From NCBI RefSeq assembly GCF_010725485.1, contig NZ_AP022598.1:5766001-5830000 (forward strand): 64,000 nucleotides of DNA, in the 5' to 3' direction. Both the position numbers and the translations under genes were made by a program. Numbering within the stretch: position 1 is the stretch's first letter; every line of letters starts with the position of its first letter. This DNA comes from Mycolicibacterium parafortuitum (GTDB lineage Bacteria > Actinomycetota > Actinomycetes > Mycobacteriales > Mycobacteriaceae). This document shows positions 35,003 to 43,209 of the stretch, piece by piece. Under the pieces are notes generated by a model. That model did not search any database, had not been told where the DNA came from, and worked only from the letters and a program-made list of their open reading frames with translations.

Positions 35003-35060
35003 CGAGCAGACACGAACTCGCACGACACGCCCGCGCCGCGCCCGAGTATGCGTCTGCTCG
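35003..35060. repeat. Inverted repeat CGAGCAGAC ... GTCTGCTCG in a 202-bp gap
   Basis: The non-coding gap 34993-35194 holds perfect 9-bp arms at 35003-35011 and 35052-35060 with a 40-bp spacer. Similar GAGCAGAC-type stem-loops are common between mycobacterial genes. It most likely ends transcription after the hydrolase. The rest of the gap carries only the ribosome binding site AAGGAG for the gene at 35195. Confidence 0.5.
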
Positions 35061-35194
35061 TCGGGCGCACCGCGGTGCCTGCGCTCGGCGCGAAAGTTCG
35101 TCCCGATCAACGGTCATCGCCCCGTCGGGGTGCCGCCGCGGCTGCGACCATCGCCGCAACGCCATGAGACGTGCCAGGAAAAGGAGAACCCAAG

Positions 35195-36271
35195 ATGCTG
35201 ACCGACGAACGCCGCAAGGCGCTGTCCGATGTTCTGCGGCCCGTGGCGCCGCCCCGCGAGATCGACAACGTCTACACCGCCGATCAGAAGCGGCGGATGC
35301 TCGACGTGGTGCACGACCGCGGACCGTGGAAGCTGATCATCGCGCAGCACTTCGCGTCGGCCGACGAGTTGATGGCGACGATGAGCGGCATGTTCCCCGA
35401 GGGTTTCGAACCGTCGATGGACCTGTTCCTGACCCCGACGTTCCGCGGCTACCTCGCCAACTACGGCGCGGTGCTCTACCCCGAACTGCACGACTGCTTC
35501 TACAACGAGACGTTCTTGAACCATGCCAAGGACTACTGGGGTGCGCAGTACGCCAAGCCGGAGATGATGCTGTTCAACATCAACGGCCCGTGCGCGAATC
35601 GCGATCCGGGACACCTGGATTCGCCGAGCTTCCGCGGTGTGCGGCACGAGAACGCGCCGACCTGGCTGTGCAGCGTGATGGGCAAGTCCGGGCTGTTCGA
35701 CGACTACCTGGTCAAGATGGCGCAGGTGATCACCTGGTTCTCCCTCGACGAGGGCAGCGGTTTCACCTACTGGCCGGACGGACCGCTGGAGGCACCGCAG
35801 CGGGTGCTCCCTCCGATCAACAACCGCGGCGTGGTGGTGCAGAACGAGATGATGGTGCACCGCGGCGAGGCCAACGGCCCGCTGGAGCAGCAGATGCCGG
35901 CCGGGCTGGCGTTCGACACCGTGTTCACCGGTGATCCCGCCGACCGCGATCAGTGGGTACTCAAGAACGGCGACGACGTGATCGCCCGCCACCACACCGA
36001 CGAGCTGCGGTTCCTGGTGCACTGGTCGGCCGAGGTGTTCTCCGACTTCGACGAGCTGAAGAAGAACATGGACGGCTCCGACGACCTGACCATCGACAAG
36101 GCCATCGACATGCTGGTCGACAACCTGAACAAGCAGGGTGTCAAGCTCGACATCCCCGCCGAGCCGCTGCACGACGCCGCGTTCATCGGTGCGCTCAACG
36201 CCGCCTACGACATCGGCGGGCCCACCACCTACCCCGAGGAAGCGCCGCTGAGCGCGTTCCAGCTGGCCTGA
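35195..36271 (+). CDS. Unrecognised protein with a possible Fe(II) facial-triad motif
   Basis: 358 residues; ATG chosen because AAGGAG lies 9 bases upstream. I do not recognise the family. It contains PGHLDSPSFRG, where His140-x-Asp142 resembles the first metal motif of Fe(II)/2-oxoglutarate oxygenases, and MVHRGEANGP, where His222 could be the distal ligand at the usual 80-residue spacing, followed by Arg223. FTYWPDGP and PTFRGYL are other distinctive motifs. It has no signal peptide or membrane segment. Position inside the catabolic region favours an oxygenase, but this is inference. Confidence 0.7.
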   Translation: MLTDERRKALSDVLRPVAPPREIDNVYTADQKRRMLDVVHDRGPWKLIIAQHFASADELMATMSGMFPEGFEPSMDLFLTPTFRGYLANYGAVLYPELHDCFYNETFLNHAKDYWGAQYAKPEMMLFNINGPCANRDPGHLDSPSFRGVRHENAPTWLCSVMGKSGLFDDYLVKMAQVITWFSLDEGSGFTYWPDGPLEAPQRVLPPINNRGVVVQNEMMVHRGEANGPLEQQMPAGLAFDTVFTGDPADRDQWVLKNGDDVIARHHTDELRFLVHWSAEVFSDFDELKKNMDGSDDLTIDKAIDMLVDNLNKQGVKLDIPAEPLHDAAFIGALNAAYDIGGPTTYPEEAPLSAFQLA

Positions 36272-36281
36272 GTCACGTATG

Positions 36282-36323
36282 CACCATGGCAGGCAGGTCG
36301 TCCTCGGCCTGCCTGCCGTGGTG
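36282..36323. terminator. Strong 16-bp hairpin, probable terminator
   Basis: CACCATGGCAGGCAGG (36282-36297) pairs with CCTGCCTGCCGTGGTG (36308-36323) with one G-T wobble and a 10-base loop. It starts 10 bases after the stop at 36271. No T run follows, as is common in mycobacteria. Confidence 0.7.
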
Positions 36324-36345
36324 TTCGTGGTGGTGTTCTGACGAT

Positions 36346-37932
36346 ATGACCGATTCCCCTGCATACGACGTCATCGTGGTCGGCTTCGGTGCCGCCGGCG
36401 CCGCCGCCGCGATCGAAGCCGCCGACCGCGGCGCCCGAGTCCTCGTCCTCGACCGTGGGTACGGCGGCGGTGCGACCGCGCTGTCCGGCGGGATCATCTA
36501 CGCCGGCGGCGGTACCCAGGAGCAGCGCGACGGCGGCTACACCGACACTGTCGAGAACCTCCGCGCCTACCTCAAGCGGGAAGTCGGTGACGCGGTCGGC
36601 GACGAGACGCTGGACCGGTTCTGCGCGCAGAGTCCCCACCTGATCGAGTGGCTTAAGGATCAGGGCGTCGAGTTCCGCGGCGGCACAGTGTCGTCGTACA
36701 AGACCTCCTACCCCACCGACGATTTCTACCTGTACTACTCGGGTAACGAGAAGGCCCACCCCTACGTCGAGCACGCGGCGCCGGCCCCGCGCGGGCACCG
36801 CGTCCTGGCACGCGGCATGAAATCCGGCAAGGTGCTCTTCGAACGGCTCAGCGCGTCGGCGAAGGCCAAGGGCGTCACCGTGGTTCCGCTGGCGCGGGTG
36901 CACGAGTTGATCAAAGACGACGGCCGGGTCGTCGGCGTCCGGTACCGGGTGCTGGACCGGGCCCACCCGCACGCCACACGGCACGCGGCGCTGACGAGGG
37001 CGACCGCGAAGCTGGGCACCTGGATGCCACAGATGGTCAAGCCTGTCGTCGGCGAAACCGAACGGCTCTGGGCCGCAGGCGCTGTGGACTCCGAAGCCCA
37101 CGCACCGTCGGTGATCCTGGCCGCGGGCGGGTTCATCTACAACCGCGACTGGGTGGCCTCACACGCACCGCAGTTCGAGAAGATCTCCCCGCTGGGCACC
37201 GCCGGCGACGACGGCGCCGGGATCGCGCTGGGCCTGGCGGCAGGCGGGAAGACCGACAAGATGGGCAACGTCGCGGCATGGCGCTTCCTGGCGCCGCCGA
37301 GCGCATTCCTGGAAGGCCTGACCGTCGGCGCCGACGGACGCCGGATCGCCAACGAGGACCTCTACGGCGCCACCCACAGCAATGTGCTGATGCGCCAGTT
37401 CGGCGGCACCGGGTGGGCGATCTACGATGCGGCGACCTGGCGGAAGATCAAGAGCCAGATCGTCACGCAGACACAGCTTTTCCAGCGTCTCCAGTTGATC
37501 TACCTGTTCACCACCGGACACCGGCGAAGCGCCACCCTGGATGGGCTGGCCCGCACCAACGGCATCGACCCGGCCGGGCTGCGGCGCACCGTCGACGAGT
37601 ACAACGACGGTCTGGCGCGTGGCACGGGCGACCCTGCCCACAAGGACCGCGACCTGTGCGCGCCGATGCGGACCGGGCCGTTCTACTCGATCGACATCTC
37701 GGCCGCGTCGTCGATGTTCTACCCGGTCCCCGGACTCACCCTGGGTGGGCTCGTCGTCGACGAAGCCACCGGCGAGGTCGTCCACCGCGACGGCGGCACC
37801 ATCGCGGGTCTTTACGCCGCCGGTCGCACCGCGGTCGGGATCTGTTCGAACAGCTATGTCAGCGGATTGTCGTTGTCCGACTGCATCTTCAGTGGCCGGC
37901 GGGCCGGCGCCCACGCGGCCGGCGACCGGTAG
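36346..37932 (+). CDS. FAD-dependent oxidoreductase, FAD_binding_2 / ketosteroid-dehydrogenase superfamily
   Basis: 528 residues. Nucleotide-binding motif GFGAAG (13-18), LVLDRGYGGGATALSGG, and C-terminal LYAAGRTAVGICSNSYVSGLSLSDC. As in the gene at 16864-18312, the C-terminal Tyr is followed by VSG rather than the YxGxG of true KstD enzymes, so a related C-C dehydrogenase or reductase is more likely than delta-1-dehydrogenation. Its stop abuts the stop of the convergent Cys-rich gene with no gap. Confidence 0.85.
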   Translation: MTDSPAYDVIVVGFGAAGAAAAIEAADRGARVLVLDRGYGGGATALSGGIIYAGGGTQEQRDGGYTDTVENLRAYLKREVGDAVGDETLDRFCAQSPHLIEWLKDQGVEFRGGTVSSYKTSYPTDDFYLYYSGNEKAHPYVEHAAPAPRGHRVLARGMKSGKVLFERLSASAKAKGVTVVPLARVHELIKDDGRVVGVRYRVLDRAHPHATRHAALTRATAKLGTWMPQMVKPVVGETERLWAAGAVDSEAHAPSVILAAGGFIYNRDWVASHAPQFEKISPLGTAGDDGAGIALGLAAGGKTDKMGNVAAWRFLAPPSAFLEGLTVGADGRRIANEDLYGATHSNVLMRQFGGTGWAIYDAATWRKIKSQIVTQTQLFQRLQLIYLFTTGHRRSATLDGLARTNGIDPAGLRRTVDEYNDGLARGTGDPAHKDRDLCAPMRTGPFYSIDISAASSMFYPVPGLTLGGLVVDEATGEVVHRDGGTIAGLYAAGRTAVGICSNSYVSGLSLSDCIFSGRRAGAHAAGDR

Positions 37933-38220
37933 TCAGGTCCGCGCGGGCGCGCTGTCCACGATCGGCACCTCACCGTTGAGCACGGCGTCGGTGACCGAGT
38001 CCCGCAGGGCCGAGCACGCGAGGAACAGACCCTGCGCACCGTGCCCGGCCAACTGCTGCGCGTCGTGGCGCTCCTCGCAGCGCGCCGTCGCCGCGGCGTT
38101 CCACTGCACGCTCGTCTGATCCCAGGTGCTCTTTCGCACCAGCACCGCGGCGGCGCAGCGGTGGCACGTCACCGGAACCATCGGCGCGTCGGCGAGCCTG
38201 TTGTCCGGGCGCACCGCCAT
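37933..38220 (-). CDS. Small Cys/His-containing protein coupled to the Rieske oxygenase
   Basis: 95 residues. Cys19 and Cys22 (TCHRC), Cys48 and Cys69, with nearby His20, His52 and His60, suggest a zinc or iron site. The start ATG shares one base with the stop of the KshA-like gene (TGATG), so the two are translated together. It is too short for a reductase and lacks the CX4CX2C ferredoxin pattern. A dedicated accessory or electron-transfer partner of the oxygenase is possible. No family recognised. Confidence 0.75.
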   Translation of the reverse strand: MAVRPDNRLADAPMVPVTCHRCAAAVLVRKSTWDQTSVQWNAAATARCEERHDAQQLAGHGAQGLFLACSALRDSVTDAVLNGEVPIVDSAPART

Positions 38221-39374
38221 CAGGACGTCCCGGTGGCCAGTTTCGGCACGCGACCGGCGGCGATGTTCTCCTCCACCTCGCGCATCCACGACTCCCGCGG
38301 CCTCGTGGTGTCGATCTCGAATTCGAACCGGTCGGTCATATCCGGTGTCACGTCCTCGACGTCGACGTAGAACTGCTCGTACCACCGGCGCAGCTGATAC
38401 ACCGGACCGTCTTCCTCGACCAGCAGCGGGTTGTCGATCCTGGCCTTGTTGCGCCAGATCTGCACATCCTGCTCGAAACCCATCTTGACGAAGTCGCCGA
38501 GCGCGATCGCCGACTGCATGGCGACGTCCTCGGGTAGGTCGGCCGACTTCTGCACGATGATTCCGTACTGCAGCACAAAGGAATTCTTGTCGATCGGGTA
38601 ATGGCAGTTGATCAGTACGGTGCGGGTGTCGCCGTGCTCGTAGTGGTAGGTCAGGTCGTCGATCATGAAGGACGGCCCGTGATACGAGGCCAGCGACGAG
38701 GTTCCGAGCAGCGTGACGCCGCCCTCGACCGAGCCGAGATCGGGCCGGCCGCCGCTGGTCATGAACTGGGTGGCGACGTGCCCCTCGAAGATGTTCTTGA
38801 ACTGGGTCGGCAGTGACCCGTGGATGTAGAAGAAGTGCGCCATGTCGACGACGTTGTCGATGATCTCGCGGCAGTTGGTGTTCACAACGGTGCTGTACCA
38901 GTGCCAGTCGGTCCAGTCGTCACTGGCCGCACCCTCGATGCGCGGGATGGTGACGTCGTCCGGCGGCGGTTTGCGCTGCGGGTCGTTCCAGACGAACAGC
39001 ATCCCGTCCTGCTGCAGGGTCGGCCAGGTCTGGGTGCGCGCGAGCCGCGGGACGCGACGCGCGTACGGGACGTTCTTACATCGGCCGTCGCCGCCCCAGC
39101 GCCAGTCGTGGAACGGGCAGGCGATCTCGTTGCCTTTGACCTCACCCTGGGACAGATCGCCACCCATGTGCCGGCAGTAGCTGTCGAGGACGTTGATCGC
39201 GCCGTCCTCGGAGCTGAACACCACGAGCTTCTGCCCGAACGCGTTGATCTGGTGTGGCTTACCGTCCGCGAAATCCCGGATCAGGCCCAGGCAGTGCCAT
39301 CCGCGGGCGAATCGGGTCGGTGCGGCTTCGGCCTCGATCAGACGGACCTCGTCGACAGGGGGCTGCACAGTCAT
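38220..39374 (-). CDS. kshA: KshA-like Rieske non-heme iron oxygenase (3-ketosteroid 9-alpha-hydroxylase component)
   Basis: 384 residues. Rieske ligands Cys67, His69, Cys86 and His89 (CRH...CPFH), and mononuclear iron ligands His180 and His185 in the NVVDMAHFFYIHG segment, match KshA almost position for position, and the length is the same. KshA hydroxylates C9 of 3-ketosteroids, which with delta-1-dehydrogenation opens ring B. KshA needs the reductase KshB, which is absent here; the free ferredoxin at 14382 is a possible donor. It is divergent from the KstD-like gene, as expected for a functional pair. Confidence 0.9.
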   Translation of the reverse strand: MTVQPPVDEVRLIEAEAAPTRFARGWHCLGLIRDFADGKPHQINAFGQKLVVFSSEDGAINVLDSYCRHMGGDLSQGEVKGNEIACPFHDWRWGGDGRCKNVPYARRVPRLARTQTWPTLQQDGMLFVWNDPQRKPPPDDVTIPRIEGAASDDWTDWHWYSTVVNTNCREIIDNVVDMAHFFYIHGSLPTQFKNIFEGHVATQFMTSGGRPDLGSVEGGVTLLGTSSLASYHGPSFMIDDLTYHYEHGDTRTVLINCHYPIDKNSFVLQYGIIVQKSADLPEDVAMQSAIALGDFVKMGFEQDVQIWRNKARIDNPLLVEEDGPVYQLRRWYEQFYVDVEDVTPDMTDRFEFEIDTTRPRESWMREVEENIAAGRVPKLATGTS

Positions 39375-39415
39375 AACCCCGATTAGAGCCCCGCACGCCG
39401 CGCCTGCACCCCCGC

Positions 39416-39428
39416 TGTTCCACTCATC
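39416..39428. promoter_or_regulatory. Shared 13-mer TGTTCCACTCATC, copy 2
   Basis: Identical to 32610-32622. Here it lies in the 101-bp divergent promoter between the KshA-like and KstD-like genes, 42 bases from one start and 48 from the other, a position able to control both. Confidence 0.45.
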
Positions 39429-39475
39429 AGGAGGCCGATTACCGCCGCACTGTGGCGCGTTCTAGCGTCGACGCC

Positions 39476-41182
39476 GTGACCGCTGTTTCTGCGACAATCC
39501 CCGCCGGCCTTCCCGTCTCGGACACCACCGTCGACCTGCTGGTGGTCGGGTCCGGCACCGGCATGGCCGCCGCGCTCGCGGCCCACGAGGCCGGCCTGTC
39601 GGTGCTGATCGTCGAGAAGTCCGAATACGTCGGCGGTTCGACGGCCCGCTCCGGTGGGGCGCTGTGGCTGCCCGCCAGCCAGGTGCTCGACGCCGCCGGC
39701 GCCAACGACAGCGCCGAACGCGCCCAGACCTACCTGGACTCGGTGGTCGACGGCACCGCACCCACCGCGCGGTCGGCGGGATTCGTCAAGAACCTGACCG
39801 CGACCGTCGACATGCTGCGCCGCACCACGCCGATGAAGCTGTTCTGGGCTCGCGAGTACTCCGACTACCACCCCGAACACCCCGGCGGCAGCGCCGCGGG
39901 CCGCACCTGCGAGTGCCGTCCGCTCAACACCTCGATCCTCGGGGAGTACCTCCCCCGGCTGCGGCCGGGCGTGATGGAGGTGACGATCCCGATGCCGACC
40001 ACCGGTGCGGACTACCGGTGGCTGAACCTGATGACCCGCGTGCCGCGTAAGGGACTGCCCACCATCGCCAAGCGGCTAGGCCAAGGTGTCGGCGGGTTGC
40101 TGTTGGGCCGGCGCTACGCCGCGGGCGGCCAGGCGCTGGCCGCGGGCCTGTTCGCCGGTGTGCTGCGTGCCGGAATCCCGGTGTGGACGCAGACCGCGCT
40201 GGAAGAACTCACCGGCGAGGACGACCGGGTCACCGGCGCCGTGGTCTCGCACGGTGGCAGGCAGATCACCGTCACCGCACGGCGCGGCGTGGTGCTCGCC
40301 GCCGGCGGATTCGACCACAACATGGACATGCGCCGGAAGTTCCAGTCCGAGTCCCTGGACACCGGGGTCAGCCTCGGCGCCGACACCAACACCGGTGACG
40401 GCATCCGCATCGCGCAGGACCGCGGCGCGGCAATCGGTTTGATGGACCAGTCGTGGTGGTTCCCGGCCGTGGCCCCGCTGCCGGGTAAGGCGCCCGCGGT
40501 GATGCTCGCCGAGCGCTCGCTGCCCGGCTCGCTGATCGTCGACCAGAACGGTGCCAGGTTCGCCAACGAGTCGGCCGACTACATGTCGTTCGGTCAGCGG
40601 ATCCTGGAGTTGGAGCGCACCGGGCACCCGGTCGAGTCGATGTGGATCGTGTTCGACCAGAAGTACCGCAACAGCTATGTCTTCGCCGCAGAACTGTTCC
40701 CGCGGATGCCGATTCCGCAGAGCTGGTACGACGCGGGGATCGCCTGCCGCGCCGACGATCTGGGCACTTTGGCCGACCGCATGGGGGTGCCTCGCGACAC
40801 CTTCACCGCGACGATGCGACGGTTCAACGAATCGGCAAGCGCGGGAATCGATTCGGACTTCCACCGCGGCGAGAGTGCGTACAACCGCTACTACGGCGAT
40901 CCGACCGTGACTCCGAATCCGAACCTGCGCCCGCTGATCGACGGGCCGTTCTACGCGGTGAAGATGGTGCTCAGCGACCTCGGAACCTGCGGCGGCCTGC
41001 GCGCCGACGAGCGCGCCCGGGTGCTGCGCGAGGACGGCGCGGCGATCGAGGGCCTGTACGCGATCGGCAACTGTGCCGCCAACGCGTTCGGCGCGACGTA
41101 CCCGGGCGCGGGCGCGACGATCGCGCAGGGGCTGGTGTACGGCTACGTCGCGGCGATGGACGCCGCCGGGCGTCCCGGTTAG
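39476..41182 (+). CDS. kstD: KstD-like 3-ketosteroid delta-1-dehydrogenase
   Basis: 568 residues from the GTG at 39476, which has a TAGCGT box 7 bases upstream (leaderless style); a GTG at 39452 is the alternative. GSGTGM (25-30), LIVEKSEYVGGSTARSGG, and near the C-terminus ATYPGAGATIAQG, whose Tyr542 and Gly546 correspond to the catalytic Tyr-x3-Gly of KstD enzymes. Length agrees with the family. It introduces a 1,2 double bond into 3-keto rings and works with KshA to open ring B. The substrate may be a steroid-like ketone rather than a natural C27 sterol intermediate. Confidence 0.88.
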   Translation: MTAVSATIPAGLPVSDTTVDLLVVGSGTGMAAALAAHEAGLSVLIVEKSEYVGGSTARSGGALWLPASQVLDAAGANDSAERAQTYLDSVVDGTAPTARSAGFVKNLTATVDMLRRTTPMKLFWAREYSDYHPEHPGGSAAGRTCECRPLNTSILGEYLPRLRPGVMEVTIPMPTTGADYRWLNLMTRVPRKGLPTIAKRLGQGVGGLLLGRRYAAGGQALAAGLFAGVLRAGIPVWTQTALEELTGEDDRVTGAVVSHGGRQITVTARRGVVLAAGGFDHNMDMRRKFQSESLDTGVSLGADTNTGDGIRIAQDRGAAIGLMDQSWWFPAVAPLPGKAPAVMLAERSLPGSLIVDQNGARFANESADYMSFGQRILELERTGHPVESMWIVFDQKYRNSYVFAAELFPRMPIPQSWYDAGIACRADDLGTLADRMGVPRDTFTATMRRFNESASAGIDSDFHRGESAYNRYYGDPTVTPNPNLRPLIDGPFYAVKMVLSDLGTCGGLRADERARVLREDGAAIEGLYAIGNCAANAFGATYPGAGATIAQGLVYGYVAAMDAAGRPG

Positions 41183-41198
41183 TTCCGCGGGGCCCTTG

Positions 41199-41262
41199 CG
41201 CCGAGACTGGTGCCACGGTCGCGATCAAGGCATTGACCACGACCGTCAGCCCAGTCTCGGCG
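41199..41262. terminator. Nested hairpin between convergent genes
   Basis: CGCCGAGACTGG (41199-41210) pairs perfectly with CCAGTCTCGGCG (41251-41262), and inside it ACGGTCG pairs with CGACCGT. It lies between the stops of the KstD-like gene and the PadR gene and is likely a bidirectional terminator. Confidence 0.65.
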
Positions 41263-41281
41263 GCACTTCGGCCCATGAACC

Positions 41282-41953
41282 CTAGGCGTCGGGCTCGGCT
41301 TCGGCCTGCTTCTCGACTTCGTACCAGTACTCCGGTTTCGGCCATGCGACGGCGGCCTGACCGTCGGCACCGCGCGGGAACTCGGCCTCGGCGTCGTCGA
41401 GTTCCTTGATCATCTTCAGCGCCAGCTCGCGTTCGTTGGCGTAGTAACGCTCCGCCCAGCGCAGCGCGATCCGGGCATACGCCCACGTCGGGTCCGCGCC
41501 CGCGAGCCTCGCGTCCTTGGCCGCCTCACGCTCCATCTCGTCGGCGTAGGCGATGTGCTCCTGCAGCAGCTCCTTCAGCCGCGCGGGGGTGGACAGGTGC
41601 CCGAACGTCATCCGCAGCAACGGTCCGTGCTTCAGCGACGGCGGATCGAAGGACTCCTCGTTGGCCCAGCGAGTGACCTCCGCGAGCCCGGATGCGGTGA
41701 TCTTGTACAGCCGTCTGCTGCGGGCGCCGCCGGTGTTCTCGACCCGGGAGGTCACCAGGCCCAGGTGCTCAAGTTTCTTGAGCTCGCTGTAGATCTGGCT
41801 GTAGGCGGGGCTTCCGTAATAGAACCGCATGGTCCAGCCGATCCACTTGCGGACGTCGTAGCCGGACAGCTCCTGCTCGTAGGACAGCAGGCCGAGAAGC
41901 GCATAACTGGTCGCAGCCAGGCCCGGCTTGCGCCCAGAATCGCTGTCGGTCAC
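41282..41953 (-). CDS. PadR-family transcriptional regulator
   Basis: 223 residues, GTG start with TAACCT 6 bases upstream. The N-terminal winged helix (ATSYALLGLLSYEQELSGYDVRKWIG, YSQIYSELKKLEHLGLVTSR) is a PadR domain, followed by the C-terminal helical Vir_act_alpha_C domain (about 100-190) for dimerisation. PadR proteins often respond to phenolic acids and repress neighbouring genes. It is divergent from the HsaB-like/thioesterase operon and convergent with the KstD-like gene, so it may control either. Confidence 0.9.
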   Translation of the reverse strand: MTDSDSGRKPGLAATSYALLGLLSYEQELSGYDVRKWIGWTMRFYYGSPAYSQIYSELKKLEHLGLVTSRVENTGGARSRRLYKITASGLAEVTRWANEESFDPPSLKHGPLLRMTFGHLSTPARLKELLQEHIAYADEMEREAAKDARLAGADPTWAYARIALRWAERYYANERELALKMIKELDDAEAEFPRGADGQAAVAWPKPEYWYEVEKQAEAEPDA

Positions 41954-42078
41954 TGTCCAAGGTTAACAATGCGCAGGCCGGTGCACCGTGGCACCGACCG
42001 GTGGCCGGGACGGCGCCTTGTGCGCGGCCGGGCGGGGTCGGACGCTGAAGCGGACGCTGCGACCCACCTGGGAGACCC

Positions 42079-42585
42079 ATGACCACCACTTCGGAACTGC
42101 TCCTGCCCGATCCCGCGACCATGCGCGCGGTGTTGGGACACTTCTGCACCGGGGTCGCGGTGATCACCGGCCATGACGGCACCCGGCCGCTGGGGTTCGC
42201 CTGCCAGTCGGTCACCTCGGTCTCGCTGGAGCCGCCGTATGTGTCGTTCTGCCCGGCGGCGACGTCGACCTCCTGGCCTCTGATCCGCAGCACCGGGCGG
42301 TTGGCGATCAACGTGCTGGCCGACGATCAGCGCGACGTCTGCATCCGGTTCGCCACCCGCGGCGGGGACAAGTTCGGAGACCTCGCATGGACTCCGGGAC
42401 GCAACGGCTCCCCCGTTCTCGACGGGACGGTCGCCACCATCGAGGCCGAACTCGAATACGAGCACGGCGCCGGCGATCACACCATCGTGGTGGCCCACGT
42501 GACCGGACTGCGCGCGGACCGGGATGCCAAGCCGCTGCTGTTCTTTCAAGGCGGATACGGCGGATTCGACGCGGCGGACCGGTGA
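42079..42585 (+). CDS. hsaB: HsaB-like flavin reductase
   Basis: 168 residues. Flavin-reductase domain: MRAVLGHFCTGVAVITG, FACQSVTSVSLEPPYVSFCP, GRLAINVLADDQRDVCIRFA and GDHTIVVAHV are the usual signatures of the small component of two-component flavin monooxygenases. It would supply reduced FMN/FAD to the HsaA-like hydroxylase at 14766, although the two lie 26 kb apart. The start ATG follows GGGAGACCC. Its stop overlaps the next gene (GTGA). Confidence 0.85.
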   Translation: MTTTSELLLPDPATMRAVLGHFCTGVAVITGHDGTRPLGFACQSVTSVSLEPPYVSFCPAATSTSWPLIRSTGRLAINVLADDQRDVCIRFATRGGDKFGDLAWTPGRNGSPVLDGTVATIEAELEYEHGAGDHTIVVAHVTGLRADRDAKPLLFFQGGYGGFDAADR

Positions 42586-43151
42586 GCCACGATCCCGCCG
42601 CCGAGCTGGCCGAATCGGTGCGTCACCTCATCGACGCGACCATCCGCACCCTGGCCGACGAGCAGACGATCACCGCCGCGCGCCATGAGATCGACGCCAT
42701 CACAACACGACTGACGGCGGATGCGATCCCGGGATCGTACGGCGTGCAGCACCGCGACGGCATGTCGCCGGCGGCGGGAAACGTGGTGATCGGCGCGCGG
42801 AACGCGATCGCGGTCCCGCTGACCGTCGAGCACCGCGAGGACGGCGGTGTGTTCACCGACTTCACGCTGGGCGCCGGATATGAGGGACCGGCCGGACACG
42901 TCCACGGTGGCATCTGCTCGCTGATTCTCGACCATGTTCTCGGTGCGGCCGTGCATCAGCCCGGCAGGCCGGCGGTGACGGGCACGTTGACGGTGCGGTA
43001 CCGCCGCCCCACCCCGCTGGGCCGTCCACTTCACGCCGAGGCGAAGATCCGTGACAGCCAGGGCAGTAAGACCTTCGTCGAGGGGTCGATCTCCCACGGC
43101 GGCGACGTGACCGTCGAAGCCGACGGGATCTTCCTCTTCCCGAAGCGTTAG
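42582..43151 (+). CDS. Hotdog-fold thioesterase (PaaI type)
   Basis: 189 residues from a GTG overlapping the flavin reductase stop. The second half is a 4HBT hotdog domain (GHVHGGICSLILDHVLGAAV, TGTLTVRYRRPTPLGRPLHAEAKI). The HGG with a following Asp (LDH) is the usual PaaI-like active site. The first 70 residues form a helical extension. It would hydrolyse a CoA thioester, perhaps relieving CoA sequestration in the catabolic pathway. Confidence 0.87.
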   Translation: MSHDPAAELAESVRHLIDATIRTLADEQTITAARHEIDAITTRLTADAIPGSYGVQHRDGMSPAAGNVVIGARNAIAVPLTVEHREDGGVFTDFTLGAGYEGPAGHVHGGICSLILDHVLGAAVHQPGRPAVTGTLTVRYRRPTPLGRPLHAEAKIRDSQGSKTFVEGSISHGGDVTVEADGIFLFPKR

Positions 43152-43209
43152 CCGCACCGGCATTTCCCGAACCCGTGACACAACGGAACGGACACGGTAA
43201 GCACTTAGC

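Noticed and set aside
41199..41285. Small protein-coding gene in the hairpin region
   Set aside because: Both strands stay open, but the sequence is dominated by a perfect nested inverted repeat between convergent stops, best read as a terminator.
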